This document shows, in pieces, positions 24,603 to 39,169 of a stretch of DNA of 64,000 nt. This stretch comes from Ailurus styani (taxonomy: Eukaryota; Chordata; Mammalia; Carnivora; Ailuridae), in contig LNAC01000018.1 of NCBI GenBank assembly GCA_002007465.1, positions 2,358,732 to 2,422,731 of the forward strand, given 5' to 3'. The first letter of the stretch is position 1. Each line of letters starts with the position of its first letter. The notes under the pieces were generated by a model. That model made no database searches. It saw nothing but the letters and a program-made list of their open reading frames with translations, and was not told the origin of the DNA. The position numbers were made by a program, and so were the translations under genes.

Positions 24603-27600
24603 ATAAAATAAAAATAAACTATAATCTGATATTCACTTTGTACACCAACAAAATGTACACATCAGATGATGGAAACATGTAACAATAAAAGGTAACATTT
24701 CTGATCACAAAACTAAGCTCAAACTATTTCCTGGTTCAATTTAAAATAAAAATGTCTGGTCAGGTATTTGAAATGGAAATAAAAATTCATTAAATGTAAA
24801 TGATCAACACTTTATTTTAACCGAAATCCTTAAAATCATTTATTAGATCAAATATACTTTCTTGAAATATATACTGCGTGGCAATGACCTTCAAATGAAG
24901 CCAAATGATGATGTGGCCCTCATGCCTGTCCTCTACCTAAGCATTAAAAGTATTAGTATTAGTGCCAACTTTAAAAGAGAACTCAACAAAAAAAGCCTTA
25001 GAATTCCCAGAGGTCCTATTCTCCTTCCCATCCCTGTCAGCAAACCTCTTTTAGAACAAGGGTTCCCCCACAAACTCTGCTACAGAGCTGTCAGGCCTAG
25101 GAACTCAAGACAGACACTCTAGTCCATGGTCACAGGATACCTAGCCTTTGTTCTGTTCCATTTCTGTAACATCCTTAACAGTTTCCCATTCTCCAACTAA
25201 AGGTTCTTTCATTTATACTCAAGTAATTTTTCCTGCCCACTAGTCTGTCATATTAGTTTTCACATATTAAGCCATAAGTAAAATAATCTCAAATATTACC
25301 CTAAAAATATGAACAAGGGCTCAAATATCACCAAGGGGCTTGATCTAGGTAGGCAGTCCTTTCCTCCCTGAGAATCTGTTATGAATCCACTTGAGTTTCT
25401 TAAGATAGTATAGAAATGTTTAGGCAGAACATAGACTATTACAAAATTTTTGATAAGCTATTTATTTTAATGTCTCCCTTTCTCTCTCACACATACACAC
25501 AAAACATACTATCAACCCCATAATTATACAGATAACTGTTGCTTAGGATGAAGCTAAGAAGTGAAACTTTTTTTTTTAAATATTAGGCAAATAACAGGAT
25601 AAGTAATCAACACTGACAAAAAGTTGTGGAAGATGGTATACAAGTGACTAAAAACTAGGAAACACTAATCTACTTCAGCACATACACAGAACCTGTTAGT
25701 CCCCGCCTGGCCATGGTTCTTAAGAGCTGATGGAATCTAACGGGGAATTTAAAAAGAATAAAAATAAATATAATAAAAATTAAAAAATAAAGGGGGATTT
25801 TACTAAAAGCCAGCCCCCCAGGGCTGAGTGCGCATACTGTTAACACCTCACAATGTCTGGAATGAGTGCAAAGTGAAATCACGACATTTGCAATACACTC
25901 TTTTTTATCTAGTTCTGAAATGCCATAATGACTGGAATAAACTGAAGAATAACAGAGTGATTTGAGTGGGCAGAAAGGTGGCCATGAACTTCAATTTTCC
26001 CTTGTTAATTAATTGGCAAGCTCCTCGAAATAAGTAGAAACCTTACACTTTTTTCTGTATCCTCCATAGAAGGTGTAATAGGGCTAGGCCCATCACAGGC
26101 ATTTAATAAATAAAATTCTCCACTATCTTTACACAGCAGCTAATAAATTCATAATTGTAATAATCCATAAACAAAAAAGACAGATTGAAGAATGCTCTGC
26201 CAAAATCGCAAATGATTGAACTGTTTGCAATTGCAGTCTCTCCAATGGGACTCTTGCTATTTTACACAGCGATCATCATCAAAATCTGGCCTCCACCTCT
26301 CTCCAGTCTCCCATCATCTCTTCCTTAATTTCCCCACCTTGAATCCCTTCCTTACAACCACACTGAAACACCTGTCACTGCTTCAAGTTCACCATGCTGC
26401 TGCCCATCTTCTTCACTTCCGTTAAGACCGAAACTCAAGCATCAAGGGGGTGGGGCGGGGGTGCCTTCCCTGATTCCCCTAGGCAAAGCTGAGCACTTCC
26501 TCTTTCCATACTCCCTCACTAGTCCAACAGACTTCTAAAAACTTTAAATGGCATGGCATCTGCAATTACTCATTTATATATTTCTCTGTCTCCCCTGCTG
26601 AAATGTCTCCCCCCACAGTGGGAACAGTACGTCACTCAGCTCTGCATACCCAATCCCCCAGCACACAGTAAGAATTCAGTAAGTGTTTGCCTCCCGAACC
26701 TTTCAATTTCGCAGCCCAGTGCAGAATACTGGGCAAGTATACAGGCTCAATGCTGTATTTCTAGTCACTTCTAGTCATTTCAGGTTCTTTTTATTCCACC
26801 TCAAAAGACCTTTTTCTCTCTGATAGTAAAAAGGACAGCGATAAGCAAAGCCTTTCCAAGTGCTTTAGGAAACTATTTTTTTCTTTTCACCACTATCCTC
26901 CCCTCATCCATAAAGGCCTCAGCAAGCTCCTTAGCTGCGATGTTTCTAGCAGCTGTTATTGAAATTCGTATCTCAATGAATGCGTGTGCCTATACAACTG
27001 GAATGCTGCTGGAAGTTCAGGGGTCATTCTGTCTCACTCCTTGTCTGGGTATAGGAAAGGCTGTGGGAATGCAGGGAGTTCCAGAAAGGACACAGAAGGC
27101 AGTAAAGGAAAGCAAACATGAATCAGGTTGCCATCTTTAATCAAGAGGAAAAAGACCATCTCCTTGATGTCTAGGGAGGTGGTACCGGAGATTAACCACC
27201 AACATGGGCTATCATTTCATTAAAATGTAATGCTGTAAAATATTTTCCTCTCATCTAAAAATATCTTCCTCTGGCCATTTTATTACTTAAACCTAAAAAA
27301 GAACCAAAATTCAACAATGCCCTAGTCATTTTCAAGAAGTGCTTTTTCAATGAGGTTTTAACCAAGCAGTTTTCAATCACCAAAACTAAAGACACATATC
27401 TTTATGTTTGGACCACATCTACCTTAAACAGAAGAAAATGCTAGAATAGCTTATGTACTGGCACAAAAGTCAACAAAAACAAATGCAATCGATTAAGTCT
27501 GTAATCTGAAAAACACTTTATAATAATCCAGCAAAGAAGATGTCCCACAAAACATGTACAATTAAACCTAAAAGGCAAATTTTAACTATGACAATATGAA

Positions 27601-28267
27601 TTTTTGAACTTCCGACCTCGAATAACATAAACTATCAAGTTTCCCCACAATATCACACGATAACATATATTAACAATGGCATTATCTCCTATACCGGGCG
27701 CAGGGCCATTTTTTGCAGCCAGCCTATCTACCCCGAGCTCTGTGCAAGAGTCAGAATCATATCTAGGGATGTCTGGCTGCCTGACAATCCCTCAAGAGGC
27801 TGGAGTTCTAGGGGCTTATTCAGGCCCCCGCAACCCATCTGAAGGGACCACTCACTTGAAGGAGTTAAAAACTGGGTGACCAAATAACTCGTCAAACAGA
27901 GGTCTTCGATGTTAACTGCTGACCGCGTTAATTTCTGATCTCGCTTACAACCCCAATACCGATAAAGGTAAAACCTGGGAAGGTGCACCTCCTCCATAAC
28001 ACGGACTCTCAGTGAGGAATACCCATTAGGTATGTGGACAGAGGGTGTGGCTATTTACCCACAGAGGGAATACGGGGTAGGGGCCGATAAGGATGGGCAG
28101 CAAACCACGGGGTAAAGCATTAGCCCTGGAAGAGGAAGGGCGCATTCCTGCGGCAGGAGGATGCACAAAAGGGAAGAAGTGATACCTCTATGGAGAGAGA
28201 GTGAAGCAGGGGAGGACCAGTCGGGTGGTGGGTCCGCCCTCGTGGGAGAGGGCTTGGGCTGTACCTA

Positions 28268-29500
<1,233 letters not shown>

Positions 29501-29904
29501 CCAGAGTCGGGGACCTGAGGCGATACCACAGGTGGGCCAGGGGGCTCGGCCCATTTTACCGTAGACGGTGCGGGACTCCTCTGTGCCCTGATTGGGGGCC
29601 CAGGGAGGGGGGTTGCACGCGCCCGACAGGGTCCATTTTAAGAGAAGGGCGGCGTCTCTGAGCCCCCAGATGTGGAAGGACTTGAGGGCTGGCACCAGGC
29701 GCGGAGAAGGGATTGGAATTCCGGCCTGTCCTCCCTGGAGAGAGGGGGATCAAGTGTGTGAGAAGGGGTGCGGGGAGCTGCTCCTGCCATGGAAAGGGGC
29801 GAGGTGTCTGGGAGGAAGGCGAGGTCTGTATTCAGTCAGACAGGCCAGGACTCTGAGCCCCAGCCTGACGGACCCTCCCTTTTCTCACATACCTCTCAAG
29901 ATGG

Positions 29905-30760
29905 TTTGGGTTTGAAGAGCTCATTTATCTAACAAATACTAGAGATCCACTACGTGCCAGGCTCTGCTTGGCACCAGAGATTGGGTGATAGACAAGATAG
30001 ACACAGCGCCTTCCCTTCTGCGGCTTGTGTTGTGAGGAAAACAGACAGTAAACAAGTGAACAAACGATAGACAAGATTGGTTAAGTTCGTATCATTACCA
30101 TTTGCTGTGAGGCCAATAGAGTGATGGTGGGTTCGCTAGTTAGGCTGAGTGGTCAGGTAAGCAGAACGAAGGGTATTCTAGGCACGGGGAATAGCCCGTC
30201 CCCAAGCCCTGAGGAGGTCGCCCTCTTGATGGGCTCAGAAAGGAAGGTCAGTGAAGTGTGGCTGCCACAGAATGGGCTGTAGGAGGAATGATGGGAGGGT
30301 GCAAGTCACCCTTGGGCCCAGTAACCCTTGGTGAAGTGTTTAAATTCTACTCTTTTTTTTTTTTTAAGATTTTACTTAGTTATTTGACAGAGAGAGAGGG
30401 ATCACAAGTAGGCAGAAAGGCAGAAAGAAGAGGAAGCAGGCTCCCTGTTAAGCAGGGAGCCTGATTCGGGGCTCCGTCCCAGGACCCTGAGATCACGACC
30501 TGAGCCGAAGGCAGAGGCTTTAACCCACTGAGCCACCCAGGTGCCCCTTAAATTCTACTCTTAAGTGTGATGGGGGCATTTGAAGAGTTTTCAAGAGGAA
30601 AGTGACAAGGTAACAATTTACATTTTTAGAAAAATCACTCTGGCTGCTGTGTGGAGAATAAACTCAAGGACACCATGGTAGACGCAGGAAGGCCATTTAG
30701 GAAGAAAGGTCTTGGACTAGGATGGTAGAAGGAGGAGGTGATGAAGCTCCTGGGGCAGTC
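29905..30760 (-). repeat. L2-type LINE 3' region (reverse), interrupted by a SINE
   Basis: Blocks taacaaatactagaga, actacgtgccaggctctgct, gacaagatagacacagcgcc, then gaaagtgacaaggtaac and aatcactctggctgctgtgt match the reverse L2 3' region. The SINE at 30355-30547 splits it cleanly. Confidence 0.6.
30355..30547 (-). mobile_element. Carnivore tRNA-Lys SINE, young copy
   Basis: Reverse copy from a T-run and aagattttacttagttattt to gccacccaggtgcccc. A perfect 15-bp target duplication, ttaaattctactctt, lies at 30340-30354 and 30548-30562. Confidence 0.97.
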
Positions 30761-33400
30761 ACAAAACGTGCAAGCTCAATAGGGACGTTTTCCTCTCTCC
30801 TGCTTACCCCCGAAAGGACAATGTCTACCACAGAGAAAGAACAGATACATGCATTTGCCCCCAAGGGACCAGGCTGGGCTCAACAAGTTCACATAGATTA
30901 TTTTATTTGACCCCCACCCCCCCCATCCCATCCCCAATCCTAGTTGGTGAAGGCCTCCCCTCAGTTACAGAGCTATTGGCGGGGTTTGGCCACTTCTTAA
31001 AAAAAATTCTCTCCTCCATTGGGCAGCACGACTTTACCTATTGGGAGATCCCTACACAAACATCATTTCCCCCCGCCTCGTGGTATTGAACAAAAACAAT
31101 GTTGAAAATGAAGACTGAAGATGAGGTTCTTCTGGTGGAAAAGAGCGGGGAGCTGGTTGATTTCATTCTGGTGCTCTCAGAATTCGTGGAATATCTGGTT
31201 CCTGACAGGCTTTTTGGCCTCTGGGGACTTGGCAGTGACACATTCAGATGTGTGACCGGGGGCTCCCTTCCAACTGTTTTCCTTCCCTAGCTCTGTAGAG
31301 CAACCAAGGCTCCCCATCCCTTCTCTCCCCCCTGCCCAGCCTGTTGCACTGCGTCATTTTTTTTTCCACCTAACTTTTTGAAGAAGGTGATCCAGACACA
31401 GGCCCTTTCTTCCCTTTAGTTTGTTTTCTGAGGGAGACCGATTCAGCCAGCTATTCATCATTGAATAAGAGACTTCCTTCTTCCTCCTCTCACCCTTGTA
31501 AGATAAAGTAGGGTTCATGCTAGCACTGACACCTCAATTTGGTGGTGTAACTGGGTGGTTGCTGGGAGGGGTGACTGGATCAAGAGTCATGTGAGAGAGG
31601 GGCTCTAAACTTGCACTGTGTGACTCCTCCCCCAGACAGGAATATGCTTCTGCTCCAGCAGTCCGAGGTCAGGAGTCTTAGGCTGCTCTTTTCTTCTATG
31701 TTTATCATAGTTGCCTACTATAGGGTTCTGGACTCCCTTGGTTACTCAGAAGCCATTGGCCAACTAGAGACTTATCTGGTTGCCTCTATTTACCTGGGCT
31801 TAGAGAGTGACATTTCTGTGGTCAGGTTGTGCAAATCTGGAGAGAGGATGTGTAAATAGGACAAAGCTGCTTTCCCAAAGGCCAGAGCCCAGAAATAGCT
31901 CCTTGTACTCACACCTGTGACAAGAGGCTGAGCGACTGAACAATGGTAAAATATAAGTGCAACTAGTAATATCCTGTTGGAGGTCAATTTGCTGGTGACA
32001 ATAAACTGCAACCTTCCACCTGGACCAAAGACAGAGCTGACCTCCAGCACTTCAACTCGTGGGGATTGGGAGGAGGCCTATGAGCAGGATGAACTATACC
32101 TTCCTTCCACGGAGCAGTCCTTTCCCCAAGCCAGGTTGGCCTAGCCTGATGATCTGCATCAGTGGAGTTTCTCAGATTTTGTATGAAGAATGACCCTTGG
32201 CATTGAATAGATCTGTGTTGGACTCTCTGCTCCATGGGCTAGCTGTGGCCTTGGACAAGTTTCTGCAATGGAGCTAAGAAATACTTCCTTGCAGGGCTGG
32301 CGTGATGGCAACATGCAAGCTCCTTCACCAGCCTGGTCCTGCAGAGGAGTATGGGTAAGTACGCATTTGCACTTGTTTCACTTCTCCTAGTCCCCGCCCA
32401 ACAGTCATCCTCCAGTCGTGCCATTAATCTGTTCAAGAAAGGACTTCCCATCTATGTGCATTTTCCCTGCAGGAACGTGTCTGCCTGTGAGAATAGAAGG
32501 TAAATCCATAGTATGCAAAGGGATGAGGAGGCTAATTAACAAGAGTTCAGAAATTCCAACATAACTGCGGAAACCACCGCTGACCCTTCTGTATTAGCCC
32601 AGAGGACTGGTGGCCCATTGGCCTTTATCTCCTCATCCTCCCACTCCTTACCTTTCCCTGAAAAGCAGATCTGATGATTCTCAGAAACAAAACCTGAGGT
32701 GGGAAAGCGGGGAGCCAGTCTGTGTTGTTTTGTAATCCAGTTCACCCCAGCAGATTTAGATTTACCAGGAGCAGATTGTAGTAGACGTATGTGTCTGCTT
32801 TTCTTCTAACCTCATTCCTCCCTGAATCAGGACACCAATCAGGCTTCCTGGGACAATAATGACAGAAATAACAATGGCTAGCTCTTATCCAGTGCTTACT
32901 GTGTGCCATGCATCAGAGTAAACACTTGAAACAAAGGAGTGTGTCAATTTTGCATGAGCCTCTGAAGACTCACCATTATCATTCCCATCCTTCAGATGAG
33001 GAAACTGAGATACAGATGTTGTGTAGCTTGGCCATGACCTTCTAATCAGAGTGTGGTAGAACGGCAGGATTTGAACTCAGGCTGTCTCACCCCCACGCCT
33101 GGCCCTGCTACCAGCCTTCATTTATCCATTTACCCAGCTTGCTCTCTGCAGGTCCCCAAGGCTCTCTCTGGTCCTGATCACCACTTCACCTGGGCCAACA
33201 TGCCCACGGGTTAATCTAATCAACCATCCTGAGCTAATGGGGGAGGACTAGAGGGAAACTTCCCCACCACCACCCTATAACATACCCCCCCACCCCCGCT
33301 CCGAGCATTCTTCATTCCTCCTTAGCGTGGGTCCAAATCCAAAGCAAAGCCATCTCATCCTAGAGATTGTCCTTGGTCTTGCCCTGGGCTTTATACCACT
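30761..33400. other. Intergenic sequence upstream of FEM1B
   Basis: No gene is recognised. Apart from a reverse MIR at 32862-33105 the sequence looks unique. A 19-base C-rich run lies at about 30911-30935. Frames of 60-86 codons have no domain or splice context. Confidence 0.55.
32862..33105 (-). repeat. MIR SINE (reverse)
   Basis: Blocks gtgcttactgtgtgccatgc, cattatcattcccatccttc, agatgaggaaactgagatac and ggatttgaactcaggctgtc are in reverse MIR order. Confidence 0.8.
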
Positions 33401-33407
33401 TCAGTTT

Positions 33408-33604
33408 GTTTTTTTTTTAAGAATTTATTTATTTATTTATTTGAGAGAGAGAGTGAGTGAGAGAGAGCACAAGCATAGGGAGGCAGAGGGAGAAGCAGAC
33501 CCCCTGCTGAGCAGGAAGACTGACACAGGGCTCCATCCCAGGACCCCGGGATCATGACCTGAGCTGAAGGCAGATGCTTAACTGACCAAGCCACCCAGGC
33601 ATCC
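33408..33604 (-). mobile_element. Carnivore tRNA-Lys SINE
   Basis: Reverse copy from a T-run and aagaatttatttatttattt to aagccacccaggcatcc. Confidence 0.93.
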
Positions 33605-33739
33605 TTTTATATGACTTTATACCTCTCTCGGGACTCTTCTTTCTAATAATAAGCTGTGTCTGTACAGCTCTTCATAATCTACAAAGAACTTTCTGATCCA
33701 CCTCCTAGGCTCCTTAAACACCTTCCATGAGCGGGGCGA

Positions 33740-33985
33740 CCCAGAGCATGGTGGTTTAGTGGCCGAGCTCTGGAACCCTTGGCCAGCATGCCAGCTCTGC
33801 CACTTGCTAGCTGTGGGAGGTGGGATGAGCTGCTTATTAACTTCTCCATATCTGCTTCCTCATCTGCGAAATGGACATAATAACAGGGCCTCTCCTATCT
33901 AGCTGTTGTGAGAGTTGAAGGAAACAAACACGCGCATGCAGGGCCAGGGAACCCAGTAAGTGTTGCCTATTGTTCCCTGGTTCTT
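33740..33985 (+). repeat. MIR SINE (forward)
   Basis: Blocks cagctctgccacttgctagc, tgcttcctcatctgcgaaat, tgttgtgagagttgaagg and gaacccagtaagtgttgc are in forward MIR order. Confidence 0.8.
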
Positions 33986-34349
33986 CCTCCAAACTCTACG
34001 GGACTAAACAAAGCAAGTCAGTTCTTGTCATCAGTAGAAAATGAGTGGAAACCAGATAATCTCTTAGCTCCGATTCTATCATGAATTTTTTTCGGGACAC
34101 GTCCTAGCTCTTCTATACTGTAACAACCATCCCAAGGCCCAGCCTTTCCCAGAGGGCCTTGTATACCGTGGGCTGTCCTGCAGGTCAATGTTAGCACATA
34201 ACAATAGTCTCCGCCTCATTCAGGCATGGGGACACACAGAGGAGAAATTCCTGAATAGCATTTAGGGTCGTGCCTGGCACTAAGTAAGCTGCTAATAAAT
34301 CAAAGTTACTGTTGTTGACTCATCTTACCATGAGGCTCCCAAACGTGGT

Positions 34350-34570
34350 TGTTAAACACAAACTCTAGAGTCACACTGCTTGGGTTCATCCTGGTACTGA
34401 CCCTGTGAGGCCTTGGGCCTTGGGCAGTTTCCCCATCGCTAAGATGGACATGATGATAACAGCAAGTGCCTAATAAGGTGTTTGCGTAGATCAAATGAGT
34501 TAATATAAGAAAGGCATCTAGAACCGTGCCTGTTGTATGCCTGTTGTATGTGAGTGCTTTTGTCATCGTT
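34350..34570 (+). repeat. MIR SINE (forward)
   Basis: Blocks ctctagagtcacactgcttg, ggccttgggcagtttcccca, gatcaaatgagttaatataa and agaaccgtgcctgttgtatg are in forward MIR order, with a short internal duplication of the last block. Confidence 0.75.
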
Positions 34571-35409
34571 TACAGATGTTGAGACCCAGGCTCTTAGACA
34601 TCGAGTGGCGATTCTAAGCAGCAGTGGAGTTGGGATCCAAATCTAACCAAGCCTGCCTAATTCCAGAGCCTCAATCCAAGTATTAGGATAGGTTGCTGCC
34701 CCAGAGGATCTATATACATTTCAACAGGGGGCTTCCTTAACGGTGGAGCTCTCAGAAGCATGAGACAGTGAGTTGGCACCCAAAGCTCTGGGGTGAGGGA
34801 GATCACAAGATGCTCTCAGCTCCTCCCACAGAAAAAGCAGCTTTTTCCTCACCTGCATCCAGCCTGATGGCTTCAGCATTCCATCAGGGCCACAGCCCAG
34901 AAGCCTATAACCATGGCGCCACCTACACCTGCCCTCTAGCCTGGAATCTGCAGCAAAACCTTCATTATGCACTTTGATGTCACACTCAAAACTGAGCCCC
35001 AGCTCTTCAAGCCAGCCAGGCTCCAGCCTTGGGGCTTTTTCCATTTCTGAGTCATGATTCAGCCCAGGAGACAAGACCAGACACCTCCTTCTGAGGAAGG
35101 AGGACTGGATGGTGCATAGAGAGGGAGAAAAACAAACAGGAGTGAGAGACAGGCAGCAGGGGGAGGGAAGCAGGAGGAAGCAGAGGGAGCCGGCCTACTG
35201 CAGAGCTGCACAAAACATAGCCCGCCCACTGACCAATTTATCTTCCTTGCAGTCAAATTTATTGATTTAAACATGAATCCAACTGTGCTTCTAAATTTCC
35301 AGAAAAACACTAATATCATTACACATTTATGTAGCACAATATGATTGTCAAAGCACTTCTACACAAATAACGTTAATTTTGAGTTGCTTTTTAAAATAAT
35401 TTGCTTCTC

Positions 35410-35845
35410 AAGATGCCTGGGTGGCTCAGATGGTTAAGCATCTGGATTCAACTCAGGTCATGATCTCCAGGTCCTGGGATTGAGCCCTGCATGGAGCCCC
35501 ACGTGGAGCCCCCAAACAGGCTCCTGGCTCAGCAGAGTCTGCTTCTCCCTTACCCCCAACTTGTACACACATGCTCTCTCTCTCAGATGAAGAAATAAGA
35601 TCTTAAAAAATAACAAAATAGGGCACCTGGGTGGCTCAGTGGGTTAAAGCCTCTGCCTTCAGTTCAGGTCATGATCTCAGGTCCTGGGATTGAGCCCCAC
35701 ATCGGGCTCCCTGCTCAAGGTGGGAGCTCCCTCAATCCAAGTATTAGGATACTCTCTCTGCCTGCCTCTCAGCCTACTTGTGATCTCTCTCTCTCTCTGT
35801 CAAATAAATAAATAAAAATCTTTTAAAAAAAAGTAAATTAAAAAA
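35410..35845 (+). mobile_element. Two carnivore SINEs head to tail within one target duplication
   Basis: The first copy (about 35410-35621) runs from gatgcctgggtggctcagat to gatcttaaaaaataaca. The second (about 35622-35845) runs from gggcacctgggtggctcagt to caaataaataaataaaaatc. An 18-bp target duplication (taaaataatttgcttctc) encloses both, at 35392-35409 and 35846-35863. The second copy's middle is replaced by foreign sequence at about 35716-35751. Confidence 0.92.
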
Positions 35846-35867
35846 TAAAATAATTTGCTTCTCTTAT

Positions 35868-36640
35868 TACAAAGTAGCATATGTTTATTGAGAAATGTAG
35901 AGGGAATTTATTAATATAAATTTAAAAATTTCTAATATATGTATGTATTATACCACTAGCAATAACATTTTTAGTAAATTTCCAAATAGTCTTTTTTTCT
36001 AAGCCTATACACATGTATAAAATTCATTAAACAGAATTGGAGGCACCTCACAAAGAGTTTTGCATTTTTTTCACCTAACATACAATCACAGGCATTTCTT
36101 TTTTTAAGATTTTATTTATTTTACAGAGAGAGAGAGAGCACAAGAAGGGGGAGAGGCAGGCAGAGGGAGCCCGAAGTGAGGCTCCATCCCAGGACCTCAG
36201 GATCATGACCTGAGTGGAACGCAGACACTTAACCAACTGAGCTACCCAGGCAACCCAAATCATGGGCATTTTCTAATGTAACAAAATATTCTGCTCTGCT
36301 AATTCATAATGACTGCATTTATCATTATAGACATGCCACAATTTCTACAGCCATGCCTTAATTACTGGACATTCAAGATGTTTATAAAAATACGATAATT
36401 ATAAATAATACTGCCATGAACATCTTTTCAGTTACATTTTTGTCTGTACATCTGATTACATCTAATAATAATAAATTTCTAGTAATGGATTTGCTTGCTC
36501 AAAGGACTTGAATGTTTCTGAGCACAAAGAACCAAGTTACTCTCCAGAAAATATATTTAGTTTATACTCCCACAGGGAACGTGTGAGCGTACACCTCTCA
36601 GTCTCTGTTTTGAGCCAGCAAGCCAGTGAGTTGGGTGACA
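35868..36640 (-). mobile_element. LINE-1 3' region (reverse), with SINE insertion
   Basis: Blocks tactggacattcaagatgtt, ataattataaataatactgcc, atgaacatcttttcagttac and accaagttactctccagaaa follow reverse L1 order. The SINE at 36098-36257 interrupts it. Confidence 0.6.
36098..36257 (-). mobile_element. Carnivore tRNA-Lys SINE
   Basis: Reverse copy from a T-run and aagattttatttattttaca to gagctacccaggcaaccc. An imperfect duplication aatcacaggcattt / aatcatgggcattt flanks it. Confidence 0.93.
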
Positions 36641-37017
36641 AGTTTCTCACATTACAGTTGAGGAAAACTGGACGCAAAATGTTTAAGTAACTAGTGGGGC
36701 CTTCGTATAGCTGAGACCCAAATTCTAGTCTACTGGATTTGGCAGCAGGGCCCTTCCCATTCTGCCTTCTTAACAAGGAGAGCTCTGAACAGGTTTTCCT
36801 GAGTAATGGAGTTGTATAACAGTTTATTGTCTCATCAGTACTTGGTGAAAATATTTTTTTAAATCTTCCATTTCTTGACCTTGTTTGTGCCACAAACTCC
36901 TTTGGCAATCTGGTTAAGCCTACCAACCCCTTCTCAGAATAATGCATTTATATGCATACGTTAAATAAAATAACAAAGGAAACCAGCGATATTAAAATAT
37001 AAAAGCAAAATGATGAA

Positions 37018-37204
37018 GGTACCTGGGTGGCTCAGTTGGTTAAGCATCTGCCTTTGGCTCAGGTCGTGATCCCAGAGTCCTGGGATAGAGTCCCACATTG
37101 GGCTCCCTGCTCAGCGGGGAGTCTGCTTCTCCCCCTCCCCCCCTCGTGTGCATGCTTCTTCTCTGTCTCACTTGCAAAAGTAAATAAATAAAATATTTAA
37201 GAAA
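37018..37204 (+). mobile_element. Carnivore tRNA-Lys SINE
   Basis: It runs from aggtacctgggtggctcagt to gtaaataaataaaatattt. Target duplication aaaagcaaaatgatga / aaaagcaaaacgatga. Confidence 0.94.
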
Positions 37205-37819
37205 AAAAAGCAAAACGATGATACGATAATGTATCTGCTCCTTTAAAAACGCATTAAGAGCAAGGTCTAATACTACATGTTGGAGAGACAGTCCACATGG
37301 GTTGTGAGTGTCCCTGTGCATTTTTGCTGAGTGTATCAAACTGCAAGGCTTATCCATCGGTTGAAACTGAGCAGCATCAGTAGCTGATCACTTAGGCAAC
37401 CAGACTAGCTTATTTGCTGCTTGCTACATGTGTTGCTTGCTCAGAAAGTACACCAGCCGTAAGCCCTAAATTCCTGTCTTCTAACAAAATCTGCTACGGG
37501 TGCTCTTATGACCTGACCCACCCCTCACCCACCATCCCTGTGGAAATAGAAATTAGGGAAACAGCACAAATACACTGACACTCTGGCTACCCCTTTTTGC
37601 TGTGAGTAATAAAGTCTGTCATCTCAGATCCAGGAGTTTTGTGTTTTCTGTCTTGATCCATGAAACTGTGGCAAGCTGACTTGTCAGCTTGCAAGTCTGG
37701 TAAAATCTCAGAGCCTTCACAGCTCTGACCTTACTTACATTAATATCTAAGTAGTGGTGAGCATAAATGATATTTTAAGATATATACAGCAGCTCTAATA
37801 TGGATTGAAAGTACCTGTA

Positions 37820-38014
37820 GGGCGCCTGGGTGGCTCAGTGGGTTAAAGCCTCTGCCTTCGGCTCAGGTCATGATCTCAGGGTCCTGGGATCAAGTCCCGC
37901 ATCCGGCTCTCTGCTCAGCGGGGAGCCTGCTTCCTCATCTCCCTCTGCCTGCCTCTCTGCCTACTTGTGATCTGTCTCTGTCTGTGTCAAATAAATAAAA
38001 TCTAAAAAAAAAAA
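37820..38014 (+). mobile_element. Carnivore tRNA-Lys SINE
   Basis: It runs from gggcgcctgggtggctcagt to gtcaaataaataaaatct and an A tail. A perfect 12-bp target duplication aaagtacctgta lies at 37808-37819 and 38015-38026. Confidence 0.96.
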
Positions 38015-38026
38015 AAAGTACCTGTA

Positions 38027-38948
38027 ATTTTCACTGGTGACAAATGGTCATGATTTCTACTGATGACATGGCTACAGTCACTGTGGCTTTTGCTTATATT
38101 CCTAGTTGAAGGAAATGCTAAATTTCAGTTACAGGTTTATGAAAATAAATGTCAGGTTTTTTTCTCATTTGAGTTCACAGCTCTTGTCTGCTCCCAACTC
38201 CCCAAAAGAACACCAGCAAAACCTGTTAATCAAGCAACATAATTCTATTAGATATTTACTGCAGCAAGGGAGAATAACACCTTGATAGAGATTTGGTAGT
38301 ATCTCAGAAAGGAGATTTCAAGAAAGGATATTTATAGGATTTGGGTGTCTGGGCTCAAGTGGTTTAAGGTAGTTTTTCAAAGCAAGAAACTGATGGGGAC
38401 TGGGCAAATTTAAGACAGTTTAGGACCCATAGACTCACTTTTCATAGAAACAAGGGTCTTGAAACAAGTCTTGATAAATAAACTTTGTCGTAATGGTGAG
38501 TTCTTTGCCTGTGTGTGTAGTCTGGTCTTGATAGGAGAGCAGTCATCTGTCCTGTCCCAGATGAGCAAGCTATTTGCCCAGATAAATTAATTTATTGAGC
38601 TAGCAATTAATCTATTTATCTTCCTAGGCAGGAATTTTCTGGAACAGTTGTGTCATGTTGATATGGGTGGTGTCAGATCTTACTCAACAAGACCAGCTTC
38701 TTAGCCTGAAATCCCCTTTCTCAAAAAAGTGGAGGCCTACCTACTTTTGCCTATTTTTGCCATCTATCCCTTCTATACTGTGAGTTTACCACGGGTAGAA
38801 GCTAAATCTTCTACTCCCAGATGTGGGGTTAGTTTGTTTTTTACATATTTATATTCAAAATGTATAATATACGCTATGTGTAATATTTGCCTTTGTTGAT
38901 ATTGCCTGCTTTAAATAAAAGCCTTAATATTGTATCATAATTTCCCAT
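38027..38948. other. Intergenic sequence
   Basis: I see no gene, RNA or named repeat in this stretch of moderately AT-rich sequence. Confidence 0.5.
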
Positions 38949-38959
38949 CATATTACACA

Positions 38960-39145
38960 GTTTTTTTTAAGATTTTATTTATTTATTTGACAGAGAGAGA
39001 AACAGTAAGAGAGCAAACACAAGCAGGGGGAGAGGGAGAAGCAGAAGCAGGCTCCTCACTGAGCAGGGAGTCCAACGTGGGGCTCGATCCCAGGACCCTG
39101 GGATCATGACCTGAGCCGAAGGCAGATGCTTAACAACTGAGCCCC
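38960..39145 (-). mobile_element. Carnivore tRNA-Lys SINE, head slightly truncated
   Basis: Reverse copy from a T-run and aagattttatttatttattt to aacaactgagcccc. The last bases of the tRNA-like head are missing. Target duplication catattacaca at 38949-38959 and 39146-39156. Confidence 0.95.
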
Positions 39146-39169
39146 CATATTACACAATCTTTATAAAAA

